The notes beneath the pieces are model-generated. The model was given only the letters and a program-made list of their open reading frames with translations, searched no databases and had not been told where the DNA came from. Shown here one piece after another: positions 19,510 to 30,477 of a stretch of 64,000 nt of DNA. The stretch covers positions 1 through 64,000 of the forward strand of contig CACBNQ010000006.1 in NCBI GenBank assembly GCA_902540655.1. Direction: 5' to 3'. The translations under genes were made by a program, and so were the position numbers. Position 1 is the stretch's first letter, and every line of letters starts with the position of its first letter. The stretch is from an uncultured Alphaproteobacteria bacterium. GTDB lineage: Bacteria > Pseudomonadota > Alphaproteobacteria > Rhodobacterales > Rhodobacteraceae.

Positions 19510-20682
19510 TTATAAAACAAAATTCCTCAGTCTTTTGAAAAGATCAATTATTTCTTCATATGTAGAATTTGCAAATGCAATTCTAATTGAGCGTTTCTCA
19601 TTTATAAAGAGGTTTTTTGACTTAGGAAAAAACATGTCGCCTGGTATCGTAAGTATGTTTTGTTCCACTAGAAGTTTTTTGGCGATTGATATGGAGTCCA
19701 TTTTTGAATTATACCCTAGATATGCAAAATAACCGCCGATACCTAATAGTGACCAGTTTTTAATATTTCGTAGCTCTTCTTCAAAAGTAGCTTTGAGTTT
19801 TTCTATCTTTAACTTTTCTTTTAACATAAATTCCTGCAAGTTAAGCAAGCCAAAATATGCTGCTTTTTGAGCTAATCTATTTGGACAAATGGTAGTAGTA
19901 TCAAGAAATTTTTCTACTTGCTTTATAAACGAATTGGACGCAACCATTAGTCCTACGCGGTGTCCTGTTAATCTATATACCTTTGAAAAAGAATAAAGTT
20001 GTATTATATGGTCGTTCCATTCTCCTTTATAAAGAATATCACTTTGTTTATTCCCAAAGTTCTTATAGGTTTCATCAATTATCAATTTTAAATTATTGTC
20101 CCTAGCCAGATTGCTAATATCTCCAACTAGTTTCGAGGGGTACTCAACACCTGTTGGGTTATTAGGGGTGACCATAACAATCGCTTTTGTTTTTTTGTCT
20201 ATAAGTTTTTTGATTGTCTCAATATCAGGAAGCATATTTATATCACAGGGTATAGGTATAATATTTATACCTTGTATTGCTAACCACATTTCATGATTAA
20301 AATACCAAGGAACAGGTACAAGAATAGAGTCTCCCGCAGTAGCTATTGTAGATATCGCAGCGCAAAAAGCTTGATTGCAACCAGAAGTTATAGCCACGTT
20401 ATTAATGCAAATTGAAGAGCTATACTCTTTATTCCATAAATTAACTATCTCCTCTCTTAAAGGAATATCACCAAGAACATCTCCATATAAATGATTTTCT
20501 GTTAAAAGAGATTGTTCGGATAGATATTTCAGTAAGTTGTCAGGAGGTGGAGCCATTGGTGCAGCTTGGCTAAGGTTTAACAGCGGTTTTTTTGATTTCC
20601 TATGAAGTTTTAACCATTCCCTCACCTCCATAACTGGTGGACTTTGAGTTGCTAACACAAACTTATTTAGTTGTTCATCCAA
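19510..20682 (-). CDS. PLP-dependent class I/II aminotransferase (aspartate aminotransferase fold)
   Basis: VTPNNPTGVEYP, YSFSKVYRLTGHRVGL (PLP lysine), C-terminal RIAFANS. Confidence 0.88.
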   Translation of the reverse strand: MDEQLNKFVLATQSPPVMEVREWLKLHRKSKKPLLNLSQAAPMAPPPDNLLKYLSEQSLLTENHLYGDVLGDIPLREEIVNLWNKEYSSSICINNVAITSGCNQAFCAAISTIATAGDSILVPVPWYFNHEMWLAIQGINIIPIPCDINMLPDIETIKKLIDKKTKAIVMVTPNNPTGVEYPSKLVGDISNLARDNNLKLIIDETYKNFGNKQSDILYKGEWNDHIIQLYSFSKVYRLTGHRVGLMVASNSFIKQVEKFLDTTTICPNRLAQKAAYFGLLNLQEFMLKEKLKIEKLKATFEEELRNIKNWSLLGIGGYFAYLGYNSKMDSISIAKKLLVEQNILTIPGDMFFPKSKNLFINEKRSIRIAFANSTYEEIIDLFKRLRNFVL

Positions 20683-20690
20683 GGTGTAAA

Positions 20691-22692
<2,002 letters not shown>

Positions 22693-22732
22693 AATCACTT
22701 CAGAATTAATAGTAAAACATATAAGAACGTTT

Positions 22733-22758
22733 AAGGCGCAAGAGCTTGCTTACGCCTT
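22733..22758 (-). terminator. Candidate hairpin (AAGGCG ... CGCCTT) between glnA and parE
   Basis: 6-bp inverted repeat with an internal CAAG-AG-CTTG; no strong T-run, so terminator function is tentative. Confidence 0.4.
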
Positions 22759-22776
22759 TCTAAGTATTCAAAAGCT

Positions 22777-24183
22777 TTAAAGCGAATAATATAGTCCGTA
22801 TTCTACTGGATGAGGTGTGTGCTCGACAGCATATACTTCTTCCCACTTAAGGTCCATGTATCCTTCAAGTTGATCCACGTTGAAAACATCCCCCTGAAGG
22901 AGAAATTCATGGTCATTTTCCAAGCTATTCAAAGCCTCCCTAAGGCTACCACAAACTGTGGGAATAGAAGCTAATTCGTCTGGAGGTAGGTCATATAAAT
23001 CTTTAGTTGCAGCTTCCCCAGGATCAATTTTGTTCTTTATTCCGTCCAAACCAGCCATTAACAGTGCTGCAAAAGAAAGATATGGGTTAGCTGTCGGATC
23101 TGGGAATCTAGCCTCCACTCTTGTTGCTTTAGATGACTCTACATACGGTATTCTGATGCTAGCAGATCTGTTCTTCGCGGAAAAGGCAAGCAATACAGGA
23201 GCCTCAAACCCAGGTATTAATCTCTTGTACGAGTTCGTAGAAGGGTTCGTGAAAGCGTTCAATGCCTTTGCATGCTTCAGTATTCCTCCTATGTAATACA
23301 AAGCATTTTTTGATAATCCTGCATATTCCTTACCTGCGAAAACAGGACTATTCCCATCCCAGATTGACATATTTGTATGCATTCCTGTCCCATTGTCATT
23401 AGCAATTGGTTTTGGCATAAAAGTAGCGGATTTACCATAAGAATGAGCAACATTCTGGATTACGTACTTATATTTTTGAAGGTTGTCTCCCTGAGCTTTT
23501 AGTGAATCGAAAACAAGACCAAGCTCATGCTGACATGAAGCTACTTCGTGATGATGTTTGTCAACTTTCATTCCCATTCTCTTCATCGTAGACAACATCT
23601 CAGATCTAATATCTTGACCGGCATCGGTCGGGTTCACTGGGAAATAGCCGCCTTTTACCCCTGGTCTGTGACCCATGTTTCCCATTTCATAGGTTGTATC
23701 TGTATTCCATGATGCATCCATAGCATCAACTTCGAAGCTAACCTTGTTCATTGAGTTTGAAAACTTAACATCATCAAATAGAAAAAATTCTGCTTCAGGC
23801 CCAAAAAATGCCTTTGTTCCAACTTTAGTTTTTTTTAGGTATTCTTCTGCCTTAACAGCTGTGCTTCTTGGGTCCCTCCCATAGAGCTTTCCACTTTCTG
23901 GCTCAACGACATTACAATGCAGGCAGTATGTCTTCTCAGAATAAAATGGATCAAGATATCCAGAATCAAGGTCGGGCATCAATTTCATATCGGACTCGTT
24001 AATCGACTTCCAGCCAGCTATCGAAGATCCATCAAACATCCACCCGCTTTTTAGAAAACCCTCGTCCACTTCAGAAGCCATTACAGTTACGTGTTGAAGC
24101 TTACCCCTAGGGTCAGTAAACCTCATATCAACGTATTCATAATCACCTTTCTTAATTTCGCTTAGTACTTTTTTAATAGTCAT
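22777..24183 (-). CDS. glnA: Glutamine synthetase type I
   Basis: GWMFDGSSIAGWKSINESDM, MHTNMSIW, adenylylation-site motif DLYDLPPDE. Confidence 0.98.
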   Translation of the reverse strand: MTIKKVLSEIKKGDYEYVDMRFTDPRGKLQHVTVMASEVDEGFLKSGWMFDGSSIAGWKSINESDMKLMPDLDSGYLDPFYSEKTYCLHCNVVEPESGKLYGRDPRSTAVKAEEYLKKTKVGTKAFFGPEAEFFLFDDVKFSNSMNKVSFEVDAMDASWNTDTTYEMGNMGHRPGVKGGYFPVNPTDAGQDIRSEMLSTMKRMGMKVDKHHHEVASCQHELGLVFDSLKAQGDNLQKYKYVIQNVAHSYGKSATFMPKPIANDNGTGMHTNMSIWDGNSPVFAGKEYAGLSKNALYYIGGILKHAKALNAFTNPSTNSYKRLIPGFEAPVLLAFSAKNRSASIRIPYVESSKATRVEARFPDPTANPYLSFAALLMAGLDGIKNKIDPGEAATKDLYDLPPDELASIPTVCGSLREALNSLENDHEFLLQGDVFNVDQLEGYMDLKWEEVYAVEHTPHPVEYGLYYSL

Positions 24184-24219
24184 AAAATAACCCCTTTTAA
24201 ATTTTGATTAAAGTTCTAT

Positions 24220-24609
<390 letters not shown>

Positions 24610-24796
24610 TTAACAAAATCTGTCGAACAAAAAAAAACTTAATTTTTGTAAAAAACTGATGAAATTTTCTTCATATGCCTAAAAATTAGGCTAAATGAAA
24701 TCATATCCTAGAGTTTTGATCTAATACTTTAAAAATTAACGAAAGTAGTTTTTTTTATTTTAATTTTTATTATTGTTGCTATTACTTATTTTATGT

Positions 24797-24881
24797 GCGG
24801 GTGTGGCGAAATTGGTAGACGCACCAGATTTAGGTTCTGGCGCCTTAGGGCGTGTAGGTTCAAGTCCTATCACCCGCACCA
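24797..24881 (+). tRNA. tRNA-Leu (anticodon UAG), CCA encoded
   Basis: GCGGGTG/CACCCGC acceptor stem, CCAGA-TTTAGGT-TCTGG anticodon arm, long variable arm, GGTTCAAGTCC T-arm, ACCA end. Confidence 0.96.
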
Positions 24882-25017
24882 TGACCATGATCTTTTTTGA
24901 CCCAAGGCACTGATTTATAAGCATTTTATGATTTTTATGCAATTAGGTGTGAAACAAAATAAGAAACAATTATGGTATGAATCACATTATCAAGCGTGAA
25001 GGTGTGAACAACTGAAA

Positions 25018-25800
25018 TTATTTATAAAATAAATATTCAGCGTATCCTATATGGCTTCCAGATTTTCTAGTTGCATCTTCAACCTGATCTTTATCGTATT
25101 TAAAACCAATACTTTCTAACATTGATATAATTTCTGTGTCTTCTTTTCTATTTCTATTTATTTCAATTAGAATAGACTCTAATTTTGCACTTTTGAGCAA
25201 AGATTTGGAATTTTTAATAATAATATTTTCAATTCCATCTACATCAATCTTTATATAATTTGGTTCCGGAAATTGCCATTTTTCAATAAGTTCATCCAAG
25301 GACGATTTAAATATTCCTTGCTTATTTTTGTATTCAACCAACTTCAAATTATGATCTTGTTTTTTATCCACCATGTGATGTGAAGACCCAGTCTCGAATT
25401 GGCTTAGATAAAGTGATGTAAATCCGGAAGTATCACTGATTGCAATTGGATAAGCATTGATCATGCTCATAAGATTATTTGAGATTACATTCTCAATTAA
25501 AGTATTAAAGTTATTTGATTCTGGTTCAAACGAGTATACTTTGACTTTCGAAGTCTTGGCAGCGTAAATTGAATACATTCCTACATTAGCACCTACATCA
25601 AAAAACACCCTTTCTTTGGCAAATTTTTTTATCCAGCTTATTGTTATTGGCTCTTTACTGAATAAAGTTTGGGCACGCATTAGTGTGGTTTTATTTTTTA
25701 TATTGTATACAAGTTCTTCATCACTACCTTTGTCCTTAAATTTTATTGTTAGCCTTTGCTGTTTTTGATGAATTTTTTTATTGAATTCATCTAACTTCAT
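25018..25800 (-). CDS. FkbM family methyltransferase
   Basis: FFDVGANVGMYSIYAA SAM-binding motif, VYSFEPESNNFNTLIENV, YIKIDVDGIENIII. Confidence 0.88.
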   Translation of the reverse strand: MKLDEFNKKIHQKQQRLTIKFKDKGSDEELVYNIKNKTTLMRAQTLFSKEPITISWIKKFAKERVFFDVGANVGMYSIYAAKTSKVKVYSFEPESNNFNTLIENVISNNLMSMINAYPIAISDTSGFTSLYLSQFETGSSHHMVDKKQDHNLKLVEYKNKQGIFKSSLDELIEKWQFPEPNYIKIDVDGIENIIIKNSKSLLKSAKLESILIEINRNRKEDTEIISMLESIGFKYDKDQVEDATRKSGSHIGYAEYLFYK

Positions 25801-26342
25801 TCTGACACATCAGATCTTAAATTTGCTACAAGAGCATATCGTGTGGATACTCCATCACCTTCATAGGAGTGCCAAGTGACTCCAGCTTCTCGAGAAAAAA
25901 TTAAAGCTCTATTTGGTACCCAATCTACAACAGTTTTATCGTTACCATTCTCATCAGAATACAAAATCGTTCCTGTGTTTACTTTAGGATATAAGTAAAC
26001 AACTACACTAAGCAACTTGTTTGGACTGTCTTCATGAATAGGAAATTTACAATTTTTGCCGGTAAAGACCAAGTTGAGTTCCAACCATTTTATCGATGGA
26101 ACTTTTTCGGGTGCAAGTTTTTCAAGATATGAGTGCATTTTTTTTGAGTAGTATTTATCAAACTCAATGAGGTAATCGGCAGGTAATTGGCCTTCAGTTT
26201 TTCCATCTATCCAAATTCTATTTTTAATTATTGCAATATCAGTATCTGATTTAAGTTTTAGGTCTTTATACTTGAAGAGCTCTTTATAATGTTCCCTATC
26301 CAAGAAATTATCTTCGATTATATGGGGCCAAGTTATGCTCAT
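25797..26342 (-). CDS. 2OG-Fe(II) oxygenase superfamily protein
   Basis: HxD (FPIHEDSPNKLLSVVVYLYP) and distal His/Arg (VTWHSYEGDGVSTRYALVANL); overlaps the FkbM gene by ATGA. Confidence 0.75.
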   Translation of the reverse strand: MSITWPHIIEDNFLDREHYKELFKYKDLKLKSDTDIAIIKNRIWIDGKTEGQLPADYLIEFDKYYSKKMHSYLEKLAPEKVPSIKWLELNLVFTGKNCKFPIHEDSPNKLLSVVVYLYPKVNTGTILYSDENGNDKTVVDWVPNRALIFSREAGVTWHSYEGDGVSTRYALVANLRSDVSE

Positions 26343-26587
26343 AAACTATCCTGAAATGATAAAATTAAACTGGGAATATTATAGTAACTAAAAAACTATG
26401 ATTCAATAAAGAAACTTAAAAGAGTTCAGACCAAAGTTATTCCTTTAAAAACAGAGCTAGGCCGATTTATTCTTTGTTTAAGCAAGCGCTATATATTTTA
26501 GGGCTGTTAAAGTTGTTGGCTATGTCTTTGATCGAGATCCTATCTGCTGCACAATCAAAGAATATAATACATCTACTACCCTATTGA

Positions 26588-26719
26588 CCTGTCAATGAGA
26601 TTTATAAGAACGGTATTTTTTATTTAAAAACCTTTGACTTTTCAATTAATACACATGTTTATTTAGACCCCAAGGCTTATAATTTTAAAAAAGTTATTAG
26701 GTTTGTTGGAAAAAGTTAA
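26588..26719 (+). pseudogene. Possible decayed coding remnant (43 codons, no start): PVNEIYKNGIFYLKTFDFSINTHVYLDPKAYNFKKVIRFVGKS*
   Basis: Open frame with protein-like composition ending in TAA just upstream of the serine hydrolase; no start codon. Confidence 0.25.
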
Positions 26720-26733
26720 ATAATTTTACTCAT

Positions 26734-27855
26734 TTGAGAATGAAATGCTCAGTCAAGTTGAGAAAAATGAAACAGAAAAGTAGTGCAAGTCGCTTAGGCT
26801 TTGATGAAGCGAAGCTTTTTAAAGCAATAGAATTTTCAAAAAAAAACGAGTCAAAAATGGATCGTGATATCGAAAAAGCTCTTAGGGAGGGTCATTTCCA
26901 TGAACCATGGCCAATAAGTAAAACTATAGGGCCGGTAAAAAAAAGAAAAGGTAATTCTGGAGCGATAATAAGAGCAAATAAAATTGTTCAAGTTTGGGGA
27001 GATGTTGAATATGTTGATATGGCATTTAGTATGAGCAAGAGTTTTCTTTCCCTGTGCGCTGGAATTGCTTTTAAAGAAAATGTTATAAGAAATTTCCATG
27101 CGCCAATATTAGATACAATTCAAACTGGAATTTTTGAAACATCACAAAATAGAAAAATCACATGGTCTCAAATGTTACAACTCACTAGTGAGTGGGAGGG
27201 GGAACTCTGGGGGAAGCCAGATTGGATCGATCATAATCGTAATTTAAATGATCCGCAGAAAAACAGATTAGAAAAAGGAAAAAAAAGAAATTTAAACTTA
27301 CCAGGAACGTTTTGGGAATATAATGATGTACGAGTTAATGTTCTTTCATATGCTCTTATGTTGGCGTTTGAATGCTCACTTCCGGATGTCTTACGAGAGC
27401 ATATAATGGTTCCGATAGGAGCAAGTAATACCTGGAAATGGCATGGATATGAGAATTCTTGGGATGAGGTTAATGGCAAGCGATTACAATCTGTTTCGGG
27501 GGGGGCTCATTGGGGTGGTGGCTTATGGATAAGCACTCTTGATCTTGCGCGTATCGGTCAATTAATGATTAACCAAGGACTTTGGGATGGTAAGGTGGTT
27601 ATTCCTCCAAAATGGGTCAAAATGAGTACTAAACCATGCGAGTTAGCGTTAAATTACGGTTATCTGTGGTGGCTTAATGATAAAAAAACTGGGATGTTTC
27701 CTGGTGCCCCAACTAGTGCATTTGCAGCAATGGGAGTGGGCACACAAATTTTATATATAGACCCCAAAAATGATTTAGTAATCGTTAACAGGTGGATTGA
27801 AGAGGATAAGGTAGCAAAATTTGTGAGGCTGATACTAGACAGTATCGTATTTTAA
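26734..27855 (+). CDS. Serine hydrolase, class C beta-lactamase/penicillin-binding-like family
   Basis: SMSKS (SxxK), YND (YxN) motif in FWEYNDVRVNVLSYAL, HWGGGLWISTLDLARIGQLM. Confidence 0.85.
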   Translation: MRMKCSVKLRKMKQKSSASRLGFDEAKLFKAIEFSKKNESKMDRDIEKALREGHFHEPWPISKTIGPVKKRKGNSGAIIRANKIVQVWGDVEYVDMAFSMSKSFLSLCAGIAFKENVIRNFHAPILDTIQTGIFETSQNRKITWSQMLQLTSEWEGELWGKPDWIDHNRNLNDPQKNRLEKGKKRNLNLPGTFWEYNDVRVNVLSYALMLAFECSLPDVLREHIMVPIGASNTWKWHGYENSWDEVNGKRLQSVSGGAHWGGGLWISTLDLARIGQLMINQGLWDGKVVIPPKWVKMSTKPCELALNYGYLWWLNDKKTGMFPGAPTSAFAAMGVGTQILYIDPKNDLVIVNRWIEEDKVAKFVRLILDSIVF

Positions 27856-28009
27856 CATTAATAGATTGCTCCGAATGATTCATTTTCAAAAAAAACATTC
27901 GTATCCAAAACTGTAAATCTGCGTCACATTCAGGGATATATAATTTTATTTTCTGATGTTTTAGTTGATCTACGAAAGCCGAAAAGCAAAACTGGCCTTT
28001 TATAGAGCG

Positions 28010-28948
28010 TTACTTTATTCCGACCATCAAATTTGCTGCTTTGAAGAGTTTTTCACACAATAAATCATCATAGACTTGGCTATTTGGACTTTTCATAGGC
28101 CATCCACCCTTTCTGCTTTCTTTATCTTTATAAACTCCAACCTGACTGTAGAAACAGCCACTTTTATCGTACACACTATCGTCAAGTAGGCAATGTAAGG
28201 TGGTTTGAGACCCAATTGTTGGATTAGTCATGCCAGCCATTGACAAAAAGGGTTTAAGTAGAACATTTTGAAAAAATACTGGTAATGTGTGTTTTATTAA
28301 AGGAGTTTGAACCCATCCTGGATGAATGCTTACAGAGATTATATTTGAACTTTTCAATAACTTTGCTTGATATCTTGAGTAAAGAACCTGTGCTAATTTT
28401 GATTGATTATAGGCATCCCAACCAGAATATTTTTTCTTTTCAAAATTTAGATCGCCCAAATCTATTGAGCCCTTTTCATGAAAAACACTCGATGTATGCA
28501 CAATCCTTGGTCCCTTAGCTTTTTTTAATTTTGGTAGTAGTAATTCAGTCAATAAGAAATGGCCTAAAAAATTAACACCAAACTGTAACTCAAATCCATC
28601 TTTAGTTCTTCTTTGAGGAGTATTCATTACCGCAGCATTATTTACAAGTCCGTCAAGGCGCGAGAATTTCTTGTTAAAAACTTTGACGAAATCTCTTACG
28701 GAGTCCAGTGAGTCCAATTCAAGTGGCAAATTATGGAGATTTTTATTGGAAGTTTCTTCCATTATCTCGGTGCCAATTTTTCTTGCTAGCTCAACATTTC
28801 TTGATGCACATATTATTGTAGCCGATTGCTTTGCGAGTTGTTTTACAGTCGCTAAGCCTATTCCTGAGGTTGTTCCTGTTATAACATAAATTTTTCCAGA
28901 AAGATCTGTCTTGAGTGTATCTTCTGAACAAACAAGTTCTTTGGCCAT
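28010..28948 (-). CDS. SDR family oxidoreductase (retinol dehydrogenase-like)
   Basis: ITGTTSGIGLATVK Rossmann motif, NNAAVM, YNQSK catalytic motif. Confidence 0.88.
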   Translation of the reverse strand: MAKELVCSEDTLKTDLSGKIYVITGTTSGIGLATVKQLAKQSATIICASRNVELARKIGTEIMEETSNKNLHNLPLELDSLDSVRDFVKVFNKKFSRLDGLVNNAAVMNTPQRRTKDGFELQFGVNFLGHFLLTELLLPKLKKAKGPRIVHTSSVFHEKGSIDLGDLNFEKKKYSGWDAYNQSKLAQVLYSRYQAKLLKSSNIISVSIHPGWVQTPLIKHTLPVFFQNVLLKPFLSMAGMTNPTIGSQTTLHCLLDDSVYDKSGCFYSQVGVYKDKESRKGGWPMKSPNSQVYDDLLCEKLFKAANLMVGIK

Positions 28949-29003
28949 GAAGTTTCCATAACAATTATAGTTCCAAAATCTCTAGTCTCATTTTTGAACT
29001 TTA

Positions 29004-29025
29004 AAGAGTTGTTGTCAACACTCTT
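29004..29025. promoter_or_regulatory. Near-palindrome AAGAGT-t-GTTG-t-CAACACTCTT upstream of the SDR gene; candidate operator
   Basis: 10-bp arms with a single-base bulge, 56 bp upstream of the SDR start. Confidence 0.4.
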
Positions 29026-29098
29026 CATGCTCACTCCAAGACCGAATTGCGTAGCAAAAGAATAAATTTAGTGAATAGCTTAGTAAGGAAAAAAAATG

Positions 29099-29458
29099 TT
29101 AGGTTATTTTATCTAAGTTTTTAGATACTTCCTCACGTGTTCCGATGGATCTCCATCTTTTACCGTCTCTAAAAACAACCATTCTAGTTGTTATGTATCT
29201 CTTACCGTCTGGGTGATCTGCTAATCCTTTCCAAACAAGATGTTGGTCATCTTCATAACAACACTTGATGTCCAAAACATTATCAACGTTACGACCATTT
29301 TTTTTTATAAATTGTAAGAGATCATCTTTGTTCAGTAACCCAGATTCTTGTAGAAATAAAAAGTCTTCGTGCAAACTTTCGTATGCTCGTGCATAGATTT
29401 CTTCTTCACTTAAGTCACCCTTAATTTCTGAAATAATCTCATCATATTTTGTTCCCAT
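29099..29458 (-). CDS. Small protein, possibly NTF2/SnoaL-like; start at MGTKYDEI
   Basis: ORF with regular codon structure; C-terminal DGKRYITTRMVVFRDGKRWRSIGTREE resembles NTF2-like strands (weak). Confidence 0.5.
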   Translation of the reverse strand: MGTKYDEIISEIKGDLSEEEIYARAYESLHEDFLFLQESGLLNKDDLLQFIKKNGRNVDNVLDIKCCYEDDQHLVWKGLADHPDGKRYITTRMVVFRDGKRWRSIGTREEVSKNLDKIT

Positions 29459-29795
29459 TTTCTCACCGATAACACAAATCAAAAGCACCAAATCAGATAA
29501 AAAGTAACAAATCACTTGAATTATTTATACATAATAATTGAAAAAAGACTTGAAATAACATTTTTTTTAAATTCCTGATACACACTCCAAGAACATACTA
29601 CCTGAACACCCCACTGTCCCAAGCGTAGGTGGGATCACTTAAACTGTAAAAAAATTGTGAAACAAATCGTGCCTATTGACGTGAACGCTTAAATACTCTG
29701 TTGCTGTTATTACTATATTTCAGTTGCTAGTGGTACATTTGCAGGGTATTCAACTTTGTATCATACTCTCGATATTCCTGTGCACTGCAATGGAT

Positions 29796-30212
29796 CTAGC
29801 GAGCGAAGTTCTCTCCGGCTTTTTTAGGAGCCATTCTAATAAGTCTTGAGGTTTTTACTGCAATTTGTCTATGCACCACAGCCTTTTGATAAGTCTTGTC
29901 TCTTTGCATTAATAAAAACGCCTCAACAGTCGGATATTCAGCAATGAAGCATATATCCCATTTCTCATCAGCTGGACCTATCAATCCAATTAACATGTCT
30001 CCTCTCCATACAATTGATCCTCCCAATCTTTTGAAAACTGGTTCACTTTCTTCGCCATAACGCTTATATGCTTCAAAACCAGTGGTAATGATGCCATCTG
30101 GGTAAATTGCTTCTTCTTTAAGCTTAATAAGGTTCAGCATGTGCAAACGTCTACTATCTTTAATATTCTTAAAAGATTTATATGTATCTCTATCAAATCC
30201 AACATATTCCAT
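29796..30212 (-). CDS. DUF1330-like / dimeric alpha-beta barrel protein
   Basis: MLNLIKLKEEA..., YPDGIITTGFEAYKRYGEES, FIAEYPTVEAFLLMQRDKTYQKAVVHR. Confidence 0.7.
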   Translation of the reverse strand: MEYVGFDRDTYKSFKNIKDSRRLHMLNLIKLKEEAIYPDGIITTGFEAYKRYGEESEPVFKRLGGSIVWRGDMLIGLIGPADEKWDICFIAEYPTVEAFLLMQRDKTYQKAVVHRQIAVKTSRLIRMAPKKAGENFAR

Positions 30213-30477
30213 ATTTAAAACCTCCTTGAAACGAATTGGTAATATTTACACTTAATTATTATGTTTTTATATCTTTCTAACACCTTTTGATAAGACGTTC
30301 CAATCAGGTAACTATAATAATTTCAATCTTTTTACATTTATGAGAACAAGCAAAAAGTTCTTTGTCAGATTATTCTAATTTGCTAACATTTTAGCATTAC
30401 TTCCTAATTCCTTACTGATTTTTTAAAAAATTGGTAAAATATCAATAGTTTAAAAATTTTTAAAACCTTGGATCTAC

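Noticed and set aside
24760-24942. 60-aa minus-strand ORF containing VIGLEPTRPKAPEPKSGASTNFATPA
   Set aside because: This is the antisense translation of the tRNA-Leu gene, a well-known spurious ORF.
29609-29633. CCCAC...GTGGG inverted repeat in the 29.5-29.8 kb spacer as a structured ncRNA
   Set aside because: Only a 5-bp stem with a 14-nt loop; insufficient evidence, although the spacer is locally more GC-rich than its surroundings.
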